A stretch of DNA of 6,468 bases from Propionibacterium sp. (GTDB taxonomy: Bacteria > Actinomycetota > Actinomycetes > Propionibacteriales > Propionibacteriaceae), in the NCBI GenBank assembly GCA_012837465.1, contig DURG01000033.1, forward strand, positions 1 through 6,468, read 5' to 3'. The notes below the pieces were generated by a model. The model was given only the letters and a program-made list of their open reading frames with translations, was not told the origin of the DNA and did not search any database. A program made the translations under genes and the position numbers. Each line of letters starts with the position of its first letter. Positions within the stretch are counted from its first letter, which is position 1. Shown here piece after piece: positions 1-5,895 of this stretch.

Positions 1-1640
1 ACGTGCGCGCCTCCTACATCGTCGCCCGCCTGTTCCGTGCCCTCCTCCCCGTGCGCACCGAGGAACTGGCGGCTGCGATGGCGGTGGGCCGCACCACCGT
101 CGTCACCGACCTGGTGCGCGTGCGTGAACTCCTCGCCGCTGACGACCTCGCCGTCGAGGGCCGCCCCAACGTGGGCCTCACCATCGAGGGCCCGGAACTC
201 CAGCAGCGACTCCACGTGCTGCGCCGCCACTTCCCGCTCGCGTACCCGGCCGACGAGCTCCAGGGGCGTGTCGAGCGGATCGTCCGCGAACGCGCCGACG
301 AGGTGGGCCTGGAGAAGATCTACGTGCCGGAGCTCACCCGTTGGGCGACGGTCTGCGTCGACCGCACCAAGGTCGCCCAGCGGATCGACTATCTGCCCAA
401 CCGCTACGCCGGCCTCGCCGCCACCCCGGCGCACGGGCTCGCGAGCGACCTGGCCGACCGCCTCGAGGCCACCTTCGACATCGAACTCGGCTCCGACGAG
501 CGCCTCTTCCTCACCCTGCCCATCGCGGGCATGCGCGCCCCCGGCGACGCCGAGGTCGCCAAGCGACTCAGCGGGACCACCGAGGCTGACGAGCTCGTCG
601 ACGAGGTGCTGACCGCTGTTCGCTCCGAGATGGACATCGACCTCACGGCCACGTCCTTCATGGCCGAGTTCGGCCGGCACCTCGCCTACATGCTCAACCG
701 CATGCGCTACCGCATCTGGGTCGACGACAAGGACGTGGCCGACGTCCGCGCCGAGTTCCCCGTCGCATACCGGATGGCCACCGTCGCCTCCCGCGTGATC
801 GAAGCCCAGGTCGGCATGCCCGTCGACGACGCAGAGCTGGGCTTCCTCGCCACCTACTTCCAGGTGTTCCTCGAGGCCCGCGACCGCGCCGCCTCGTTCC
901 TCCACCTCGTGATCGTCGCCACCACCGGCCGCGTCAGCGCCGAACTCGTCCGGCTACAACTCGCCAAGCTCGTCCCCGCGTCGACCCAACTCGACGTCGT
1001 GGGCCAAGCCGAGGCGACCACCGAACTACTCGCGCAGGCCGACCTCGTGGTCGTCGCCGGCGACGCTGACATCGAGACCAGCACCCCCGTCCTCCATGTC
1101 ACCCGCGTACTTGACCGCGGCGCCCTCGAACGCCAACTCGAGCGCCTGCAGCTTCGCATCCCGCTCGCTGGCCTCACCCGCGCCGCCTCCGTGCTGGCCG
1201 CCGCCGTCGACGAGCAGCACTTCTTCGCACTCCCCGCCGACACCGACTACGAGGACGCCGTCGACTTCATGACCGGCCACCTCGAGGCCCGCGGTCTCGT
1301 CGAACCCGGCTTCGGCGATCTCATCCGCGAGCGCGAGGCCCGCGCCGAGATGCAGCTCGACCCCTGGGTGGGCTTCCCGCACGCAACGTTGACGCAGCAA
1401 CAGGGCATCATGCTCGCCGTCGCAGTCATCCCGCGCCGGGCCGATGACGACGGGGTGAGGCTCATCGTCCTCCTCGGCGTCCCACCTGATTCGACCCACA
1501 GCGAGGACGTCCTCGTGCAGGTCTACGACGAGGTGCTCAGGCTTGGCGCCCGCCGCGACCTCCTGGACCGCCTCTGCCACCTGACCACGTTCGAGCAGTT
1601 CTACTACTTCCTCGAGAAGAACCCCACCACAGAGAGGTGA
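1..1640 (+). CDS. gutR: PRD-containing PTS-responsive transcriptional regulator, GutR/MtlR-like (5' partial)
   Basis: The product probably activates the downstream sorbitol-type PTS operon in response to PTS phosphorylation. The frame is open at the left edge, so the true start and, by family comparison, a first helix-turn-helix lie outside the window. Counting residues from the GTG at base 3, I see a helix-turn-helix at about 14-50 (TEELAAAMAVGRTTV), PRD1 at about 80-185, PRD2 at about 195-298, an EIIB-Gat-like domain at about 300-390 and an EIIA fructose/mannitol-like domain at about 400-540. The EIIA phosphohistidine is present in GFPHAT (H460), and the first PRD2 histidine is present in GRHLAYM (H226). 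The other expected sites look replaced: W114 and P173 in PRD1, Y285 in PRD2, and A306 at the EIIB cysteine. The gene ends 7 bases before gutM, as in Gram-positive gut operons. The family is clear; the exact inducer is inferred from the neighbours. Confidence 0.88.
   Translation, partial: VRASYIVARLFRALLPVRTEELAAAMAVGRTTVVTDLVRVRELLAADDLAVEGRPNVGLTIEGPELQQRLHVLRRHFPLAYPADELQGRVERIVRERADEVGLEKIYVPELTRWATVCVDRTKVAQRIDYLPNRYAGLAATPAHGLASDLADRLEATFDIELGSDERLFLTLPIAGMRAPGDAEVAKRLSGTTEADELVDEVLTAVRSEMDIDLTATSFMAEFGRHLAYMLNRMRYRIWVDDKDVADVRAEFPVAYRMATVASRVIEAQVGMPVDDAELGFLATYFQVFLEARDRAASFLHLVIVATTGRVSAELVRLQLAKLVPASTQLDVVGQAEATTELLAQADLVVVAGDADIETSTPVLHVTRVLDRGALERQLERLQLRIPLAGLTRAASVLAAAVDEQHFFALPADTDYEDAVDFMTGHLEARGLVEPGFGDLIREREARAEMQLDPWVGFPHATLTQQQGIMLAVAVIPRRADDDGVRLIVLLGVPPDSTHSEDVLVQVYDEVLRLGARRDLLDRLCHLTTFEQFYYFLEKNPTTER
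1631..1637 (+). promoter_or_regulatory. Ribosome binding site of gutM
   Basis: AGAGAGG lies 10 bases before the ATG at 1648 and overlaps the last codons of the regulator. It supports this start and suggests that gutM is co-transcribed with the regulator. Confidence 0.55.
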
Positions 1641-1647
1641 TCGGGAC

Positions 1648-2160
1648 ATGTTCTGGATCTTCATCGCAGCGATCGGATTCGCCTGGGTCGCCCAGTCGTT
1701 TCTGTCCTTTCGGCAGACCAAGGCCTTCACGCAACTGTTCGTGGACCTCCGCAAAAAGGGCCGCGTCGCCATGGGCAAGTTCAGCGGCGGCCTCGTCGCC
1801 GGCTCCATCGTGATGTTCGTCCTCGACGAGGACGACCGCGTGGTCGAGGGGCACCGCCTCAACGGCATCACGGTGCTCGCCCGCTTCAAGGAGTTCGACC
1901 TCTACGACGGCCGCTTCATGTCGATGGTGGAGGCGAGAGAGGCCAAGCATCTCGGCAAGTCGGTCATGCGGGCCGTGGCCAACGCCCGCGACAACTACCG
2001 CATCGTCGCCGACGGCGGCATGCCCTCGGAGCCGCCCACCGCGGTGGCCCGCGCGCTGGACAAGCTGCCGGGCATCAAGCCCAAGCAGAAGACGCTGCCC
2101 GACCTGGCGGCGCCAGCCGGGAAAATCACCATCACCCGACGGGCCAAACAGCCGGCGTAG
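1648..2160 (+). CDS. gutM: Glucitol operon accessory activator, GutM family
   Basis: This 170-residue protein resembles GutM, an auxiliary activator of glucitol/sorbitol operons in enterobacteria and lactobacilli. How GutM works is not well established. The N-terminus is hydrophobic (about residues 1-20, FWIFIAAIGFAWVAQSF) and probably forms a single membrane anchor. It is followed by the family pattern of a basic segment (LRKKGRVAMGKFSGG, about 32-46), a strand-rich stretch with VLDEDDRVVEG, and GITVLARFKEFD. E. coli GutM has about 119 residues, so the last 50 or so here are an extension, rich in proline, lysine and alanine (for example LPGIKPKQK). The gene sits between the PRD regulator and the IIC gene, the same place as in Lactobacillus sorbitol operons. 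I chose the ATG at 1648 because a purine-rich ribosome site precedes it and the membrane segment begins at once. Confidence 0.88.
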   Translation: MFWIFIAAIGFAWVAQSFLSFRQTKAFTQLFVDLRKKGRVAMGKFSGGLVAGSIVMFVLDEDDRVVEGHRLNGITVLARFKEFDLYDGRFMSMVEAREAKHLGKSVMRAVANARDNYRIVADGGMPSEPPTAVARALDKLPGIKPKQKTLPDLAAPAGKITITRRAKQPA

Positions 2161-2291
2161 CAACCCACAGGCCCTTCGACCAGGCGCACTGCTCACAGGC
2201 GTCTGGCTCATTGATCGACTCACCCCCGTCGTCGTCGACGGGGCTCAGGGCAACCCTGCCCACAACAACCCGCCCATAGAAAGGAGCTGAG
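2161..2291 (+). other. Intergenic gap inside the operon with two hairpins
   Basis: These 131 bases between gutM and the IIC gene are the only sizeable non-coding stretch in the window. I see no small gene here. A perfect 8-bp stem, CCCCGTCG (2224-2231) with CGACGGGG (2236-2243), encloses the loop TCGT. A smaller stem follows, CAGGG (2246-2250) with CCCTG (2254-2258). Neither is followed by a T-run, so a classical intrinsic terminator is unlikely. The structures could mark RNA processing, stability or attenuation between the regulatory and transport genes, or could be chance in GC-rich DNA. I found no convincing -35/-10 pair; a TTGATC at 2211-2216 lacks a partner. Confidence 0.5.
2280..2286 (+). 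promoter_or_regulatory. Ribosome binding site deciding the GTG start of IIC
   Basis: AAAGGAG lies 5 bases before the GTG at 2292. This supports GTG over a later ATG, which would cut off the conserved N-terminal segment AEWFVGLF. Confidence 0.7.
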
Positions 2292-2843
2292 GTGGAATAC
2301 CTCGTCAGAGCGGCGGAATGGTTCGTCGGATTGTTCAGCACAGGAGCAGAGGTCTTCCTCTCCTGGATGTCCGGCATCGTCCCGCTCGTGCTCATGCTGC
2401 TCGTCGCCATGAACTCCCTGATCGCCCTCATCGGTGAGGAGCGCATCGACCGGTTCGCGGCAAAGGCCGGAAAGAACGTCGTCAGCCGCTACCTGCTGCT
2501 GCCGTTCATCGGTGCCTTCTTCCTGACCAACCCCGCGTGTTTCACCCTGGGTCGGTTCCTCCCCGAACGCTACAAGCCCGGCTACTACGCCTCGGTGGCC
2601 CAGATGGTGCACACCAACAACGGCCTGTTCCCCCACAACAACCCCGGTGAGCTCTTCGTCTGGATGGGCATCGCCCAGGGCATCATCGCCCTCGGCCTGC
2701 CCACCGGCGACCTCGCCATCCGCTACCTCCTGCTCGGCGCCGTCCTGAACTTCTTCGGCGGCTGGATCACCGACTTCACCACGAAGTTCGTCTCGAAGCA
2801 GCAGGGCGTCGTCCTGTCGAAGGAGGTCCACTCCAATGTCTGA
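2292..2843 (+). CDS. srlA: PTS glucitol/sorbitol-specific membrane component IIC
   Basis: This is the first of two membrane subunits of the hexitol permease that moves sorbitol (glucitol) or a similar polyol across the cytoplasmic membrane while it is phosphorylated. The 183-residue product matches E. coli SrlA (about 187) nearly end to end from memory: AEWFVGLF near the N-terminus, SRYLLLPFIGAFFLTNP (about 65-81), LGRFLPERYKPGYYA (about 86-100), NGLFPHNNPGELFVWMGIA (about 113-131) and NFFGGWITD (about 154-162). Hydrophobic, probably membrane-spanning stretches lie at about 24-47, 66-85, 120-140 and 141-158. Translation starts at GTG with a good ribosome site. The 3' end overlaps the IIBC gene by 8 bases, which suggests coupled, stoichiometric synthesis. 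Substrate choice among hexitols cannot be read from the sequence. Gram-positive literature also calls this gene gutC. Confidence 0.95.
   Translation: MEYLVRAAEWFVGLFSTGAEVFLSWMSGIVPLVLMLLVAMNSLIALIGEERIDRFAAKAGKNVVSRYLLLPFIGAFFLTNPACFTLGRFLPERYKPGYYASVAQMVHTNNGLFPHNNPGELFVWMGIAQGIIALGLPTGDLAIRYLLLGAVLNFFGGWITDFTTKFVSKQQGVVLSKEVHSNV
2820..2827 (+). promoter_or_regulatory. Strong Shine-Dalgarno of IIBC inside the IIC gene
   Basis: AAGGAGGT is complementary to the 16S rRNA tail and sits 8 bases before the ATG at 2836. It lies inside the last codons of the IIC gene, and the IIBC start lies before the IIC stop. It is the best ribosome site in the window. Confidence 0.75.
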
Positions 2844-3900
2844 GTACCGCGCCATCACCATCACCAAGGGAACCGGCGGCTTCGGCGGCCCCCTGACCAT
2901 CGCCCCTGACGAGAAGCGCAACAAGATCGTCTACGTCATCGGCGGCGGCCAGCGCCCCGCAGTCGTCGACAAGATCGCCGAACTCACCGGCGCCGAGCCC
3001 GTCAACGGCTTCAACACCTCCGTGCCGGACGACGAGCACTTCGTCGCCGTCATCGACTGCGGCGGCTCACTGCGGTGTGGCCTCTACCCCAAGAAGAACA
3101 TCCCGACGGTCAACGTCATGCCCACCGGCAAGTCCGGCCCCCTGGCCCAGTACATCCACGAGGAGATCTACGTCTCAGCAGTGGGCGTCGACCAGATCCA
3201 GCCAGCCGACGAAGCTGCGGTCGCCGCCACCATGGCGGCCGAGGCCGAAGCGGTCACCGGCGTCTCGGAGACCGCGGCCGGCTCCACCGGCGGCGCAGAG
3301 ATCCCCACCCGTGAGGACGGGCGCCCCATGAAGCTCACCGAGCAGATGGCGCAGAAAAAGAAGAAGAACCTCCTTGAGACCATCGGCCTCGGCGCCGGTC
3401 GCGTCATCGCGGTCTTCTACCAAGCCGGCCGCAACGCCGTCCAGATGATGATCAACACGATCCTGCCGTTCATGGCCTTCGTGGCGATGCTCATCGGCAT
3501 CATCCAGGCCTCCGGCCTGGGCGAGTGGTTCTCCAACCTGCTGACCCCGCTCGCGGGCACCGGGTGGGGCCTGATGATCCTCGGCTTCATCTGCTCGCTG
3601 CCGTTCCTGTCCCCGCTGCTCGGGCCCGGCGCCGTCATCGCGCAGATCATCGGCACCCTCATCGGCGTGGAGATCGGAAAGGGCAGCATCCCGCCGCACC
3701 TCGCGCTGCCAGCACTGTTCGCCATCAACACGCAGAACGCGTGTGACTTCATCCCGGTGGGCATGGGCCTCGGCGAGGCCAAGCCCGAAACCATCCAGGT
3801 CGGCGTGCCCGCAGTGCTGTACTCGCGGTTCCTCAACGGCGTGCCGCGCGTTGCAATAGCGTGGTTGGCCAGCATCGGCCTGTACTCCACCACCTCGTAA
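2836..3900 (+). CDS. srlE: PTS glucitol/sorbitol-specific component IIBC
   Basis: This subunit carries the cytoplasmic IIB domain, which receives phosphate from IIA on a cysteine, and a membrane IIC-like half that works with SrlA. The N-terminus has the family motif KGTGGFGGPL (about 11-20). The IIB centre is VIDCGGSLRCGLYPK with C75 and C81, both also present in E. coli SrlE; I do not assign the phosphocysteine between them. TGKSGPLAQYI follows at about 97-107. A linker rich in Ala, Glu and Gly at about 119-165 leads to a lysine run (174-177) just before the membrane half. That half contains TILPFMAFVAMLIGII from 208, SLPFLSPLLGPGAVIAQ (254-270), IPPHLALPALFAIN, and CDFIPVGMGLGEA. The length of 354 compares with 319 in E. 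coli, and much of the difference lies in the linker. The IIA gene follows after 21 bases. Gram-positive literature also calls this gene gutB. Confidence 0.95.
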   Translation: MSEYRAITITKGTGGFGGPLTIAPDEKRNKIVYVIGGGQRPAVVDKIAELTGAEPVNGFNTSVPDDEHFVAVIDCGGSLRCGLYPKKNIPTVNVMPTGKSGPLAQYIHEEIYVSAVGVDQIQPADEAAVAATMAAEAEAVTGVSETAAGSTGGAEIPTREDGRPMKLTEQMAQKKKKNLLETIGLGAGRVIAVFYQAGRNAVQMMINTILPFMAFVAMLIGIIQASGLGEWFSNLLTPLAGTGWGLMILGFICSLPFLSPLLGPGAVIAQIIGTLIGVEIGKGSIPPHLALPALFAINTQNACDFIPVGMGLGEAKPETIQVGVPAVLYSRFLNGVPRVAIAWLASIGLYSTTS

Positions 3901-3907
3901 ACCGAAG

Positions 3908-3913
3908 AAAGGA
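3908..3913 (+). promoter_or_regulatory. Ribosome binding site of IIA
   Basis: AAAGGA lies 8 bases before the ATG at 3922, in the short gap after the IIBC stop codon. Confidence 0.6.
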
Positions 3914-3921
3914 ACTAAGCC

Positions 3922-4287
3922 ATGGCTTACAGCACTCATGTCGTCGAGGTCGGTCCGGACGCCCCGGCCTTCCTCGAGGAGAAGATGGCCATCACCTTCT
4001 CCGGCGAGGCGCCCGAGGCGCTGCGCTCCTACTGCTTCCTCATCAAGGACGCGGAACTCACCGCCCCGCTCGAACTGGGCATGCCCGTCCAGATCGGTGA
4101 GCAGGGCTGGACCATCACGGCGATTGGCGATCTCGCGGAGAAGAACCTGCGCGACCTCGGCCACGTCACCCTGGTCTTCGACGGAGAGGACGAGCCCCGC
4201 ATGCCGGGGGCCATCCACCTCGGTGGGGTCGACGAGACCCCGGCGCTCGCCCTCGACGCCAAGGTGGTGTTCGGCAGTGAGCAGTGA
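3922..4287 (+). CDS. srlB: PTS glucitol/sorbitol-specific component IIA
   Basis: This soluble protein should pass phosphate from HPr to the IIB cysteine of SrlE. Its 121 residues match the E. coli SrlB family (about 123) along the whole length: KMAITFSGEAPEAL (about 21-34), YCFL (37-40), ITAIGDLAEKNLRDLGHVTL (65-84), VFDGEDEPRMPGAIHLGG (about 85-102). The odd point is the active site. In E. coli SrlB, as I recall it, YCFIHCHGEL holds the phosphohistidine H43. Here the aligned stretch is YCFLIKDAEL, with I41 at that position and no histidine nearby. Conserved H81 in LGHVTL remains, and H6 and H98 are the only others. Either the Gram-positive branch uses a different histidine, or this copy is impaired. 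The gene overlaps the dehydrogenase start by 11 bases. Gram-positive literature also calls it gutA. Confidence 0.92.
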   Translation: MAYSTHVVEVGPDAPAFLEEKMAITFSGEAPEALRSYCFLIKDAELTAPLELGMPVQIGEQGWTITAIGDLAEKNLRDLGHVTLVFDGEDEPRMPGAIHLGGVDETPALALDAKVVFGSEQ

Positions 4288-5611
4288 GACCCTGCGCAGT
4301 GCCCTCGCCCGGGCCACCGACACGGTGGCTGCGGCGGTGGCGCGTGGGGCGCTGTCCGAGAGTGGGCGGCTGATCGCCGCCCACCTCGGGGCCGGCCCAC
4401 ACCTCATCGTCGCCGACGAGAACACGTGGACGGTGGCCGGCGAGCGCCTCACCGAGTCGCTGCGGGAGGCCGGCTGCGAGTTGGCCGAGCCGCTCATCTT
4501 CCCTGGCCAGCCCGTGCTCTACGCCTCCATCGAGAACTCCGTCGTGATCCAAGAGGCGATCAGGGCGGCGCAGGCCACCCCGATCGCGCTCGGCTCGGGC
4601 ACCATCAACGACCTGGTCAAGCTCGCCGCCTTCGAGGAGGGCCGCGACTACGCCTGCGTGGGCACGGCCGCCTCCATGGACGGCTACACCGGCGCCGGCG
4701 CGCCCATGACCGAGAACGGCGTCAAGGCCACGCGCAACTGCAAGGCACCCGTCGCGGTCATCATGGACCTCGACGTCGTGGCCGCGGCGCCGCCGATCAT
4801 GACCGCCTCCGGCTACGGCGACCTCGTCGCCAAGATCCCCGGCGGCGCCGACTGGATCCTGGCCGACTACACCGACATCGAGCCCATCGACCCGGACGTG
4901 TGGACCATGGTGCAGTCCGGCGTCACGACGGCGCTCTCGCGCCCGGCCGACCTCGCCGCCGGCAACGCCGACGCGTTCGACGGGCTCGTCGAGGGCCTCT
5001 GCCTCTCGGGCCTGGCCATGCAGGCCTACGGCGGTACCCGCCCGGCCTCCGGCGCGGAGCACTACTTCAGCCACCTGTGGGAGATCGAGGGCCTCGGCGC
5101 GGAGCGCACGCCCCCACTGTCACACGGGTTCAAGGTCGCCGTCGGGTCGCTCGCGATGTGTGCCTTCTACGAGGCGCTCCTCGCCCGCGACATCGCCGAC
5201 GTCAACCTCGCCGCGGCCGCCGCCGCGCGCAAGCCGTGGGACGGGATCGAGGCGGACATCCGCTCCCTGTTCGACGGCGCGCTCGCCGACCACGCGGTCC
5301 GTGAGACGAAGGCGAAGTACGCCGCCGGCGACGACCTGGTCGCCCGGCTGCAGCCCCTCGTCGCCCAGTGGCCCGCCGCCGTCGAGAAGCTGCGTGCCCA
5401 GTTGGTGACCACCGCCGAGCTCAGCGAGATGCTGCGCCTCGCCGGTGCGCCCTCCCGCCCAGACGACATCGGCCTGACCGCCGACGACGTCCGGGCGATG
5501 TTCCCCAAGGCCATGTACTACCGCTCCCGCTACACCGCCCTGGACGTGGCGTGGGAGCTCGGCATCTTCGACGAGTTGGTCGCAGATGTCTTCGACAACA
5601 TCTGGAAGTGA
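4277..5611 (+). CDS. AraM-like metal-dependent polyol-phosphate dehydrogenase (Fe-ADH_2 / glycerol-1-phosphate dehydrogenase family)
   Basis: The product is an NAD(P)-dependent dehydrogenase of the AraM/EgsA (sn-glycerol-1-phosphate dehydrogenase-like) branch of the iron-containing alcohol dehydrogenases. It shows the nucleotide-binding motif GSGTIND (106-112), the signature GTAASMDGY (129-137), then ENGVK and ASGYGDL. Likely metal ligands are D182 (GYGD), H262 (SGAEH) and H283 (SHGFK); the 21-residue gap between the two histidines equals that recalled for archaeal glycerol-1-phosphate dehydrogenase. At 444 residues it is somewhat longer than B. subtilis AraM (about 394). I start it at the GTG at 4277, overlapping IIA by 11 bases, with AAGGTGG (4261-4267) upstream; the frame is open further back, but only as a shadow of IIA. 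From context it probably oxidises the polyol phosphate made by this PTS, for example sorbitol-6-phosphate to fructose-6-phosphate, in place of a short-chain SrlD/GutF. The substrate is not shown by the sequence; glycerol-1-phosphate remains possible. Confidence 0.85.
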   Translation: MSSETLRSALARATDTVAAAVARGALSESGRLIAAHLGAGPHLIVADENTWTVAGERLTESLREAGCELAEPLIFPGQPVLYASIENSVVIQEAIRAAQATPIALGSGTINDLVKLAAFEEGRDYACVGTAASMDGYTGAGAPMTENGVKATRNCKAPVAVIMDLDVVAAAPPIMTASGYGDLVAKIPGGADWILADYTDIEPIDPDVWTMVQSGVTTALSRPADLAAGNADAFDGLVEGLCLSGLAMQAYGGTRPASGAEHYFSHLWEIEGLGAERTPPLSHGFKVAVGSLAMCAFYEALLARDIADVNLAAAAAARKPWDGIEADIRSLFDGALADHAVRETKAKYAAGDDLVARLQPLVAQWPAAVEKLRAQLVTTAELSEMLRLAGAPSRPDDIGLTADDVRAMFPKAMYYRSRYTALDVAWELGIFDELVADVFDNIWK

Positions 5612-5619
5612 GTTTGCAA

Positions 5620-5895
5620 ATGCCCAGTCGCGAAGCCTTCATCGGATCCTCCGTGGGCCTCCACGCCCGCCCCGCCAACCTGTTCGTGCAGGAGGTGACG
5701 AAGCTCGACATCCCCGTGATGCTGCAGAAGGAGGGCCGGCCGCCGGTCGACGCCCGCAGCCTGCTCGGCATCATGACCCTCGGGGTCAAGGGCGGCGAGA
5801 CGGTCACGCTCTCGGCCGAGGGCGACGGCGCCGATGAGGCGCTCGACCACCTCGTCGAGTTCCTCAAGATCGACCACGACGCCACCGGGGCATGA
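5620..5895 (+). CDS. ptsH: Phosphocarrier protein HPr
   Basis: HPr carries phosphate from enzyme I to the sugar-specific IIA proteins in the cytoplasm. This 91-residue protein has the active-site motif GLHARPA, with the phosphohistidine at exactly H15. It also has the regulatory serine region DARSLLGIMTLGVKGGE with S47 at the position of the classical Ser46. The C-terminal half keeps the usual VTLSAEG and EALDHLVEFL. The ATG at 5620 lies 8 bases after the dehydrogenase stop. The ribosome site is weak (GGAAG, 5604-5608), so translation may be coupled. An in-frame TTG at 5614 would add two residues, but the ATG places the histidine at 15 as expected. The stop overlaps the start of enzyme I. Most bacteria keep ptsH away from single-sugar operons, so this could be either the main HPr or a dedicated one. 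Confidence 0.96.
   Translation: MPSREAFIGSSVGLHARPANLFVQEVTKLDIPVMLQKEGRPPVDARSLLGIMTLGVKGGETVTLSAEGDGADEALDHLVEFLKIDHDATGA

Noticed and set aside
1026..1889. 287-codon open frame on the - strand
   Set aside because: It is antisense to the end of gutR and the start of gutM, has no recognisable domain and a low-complexity composition.
2224..2243. Intrinsic terminator after gutM
   Set aside because: The stem is good, but no T-run follows, and the downstream genes clearly belong to the same operon.
2211..2280. Possible internal promoter before IIC (TTGATC and CATAGA)
   Set aside because: The two boxes are about 58 bases apart, and no acceptable -10 lies about 17 bases after TTGATC.
3938..4276. 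Open frame in front of the dehydrogenase that could make it a 557-residue protein
   Set aside because: This part is the out-of-frame shadow of the IIA gene: it is rich in Arg, Ser and Pro and has no family match. The GTG at 4277, with an upstream ribosome-like site, gives the protein its expected N-terminus.
3175..4497. 440-codon open frame on the - strand
   Set aside because: It lies antisense to IIBC, IIA and the dehydrogenase, which all have clear family motifs. Its composition (Arg, Gly, Asp, His, Val) is that of a mirror frame in GC-rich DNA, and no motif is recognisable.
4166..5074. 302-codon open frame on the - strand
   Set aside because: It is antisense to the dehydrogenase motifs and is repetitive in Gly, Val, Arg and His, typical of a shadow frame.
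4426..5304. 292-codon open frame on the + strand within the dehydrogenase
   Set aside because: It is another frame of the same gene, dominated by arginine, and carries no family motif.
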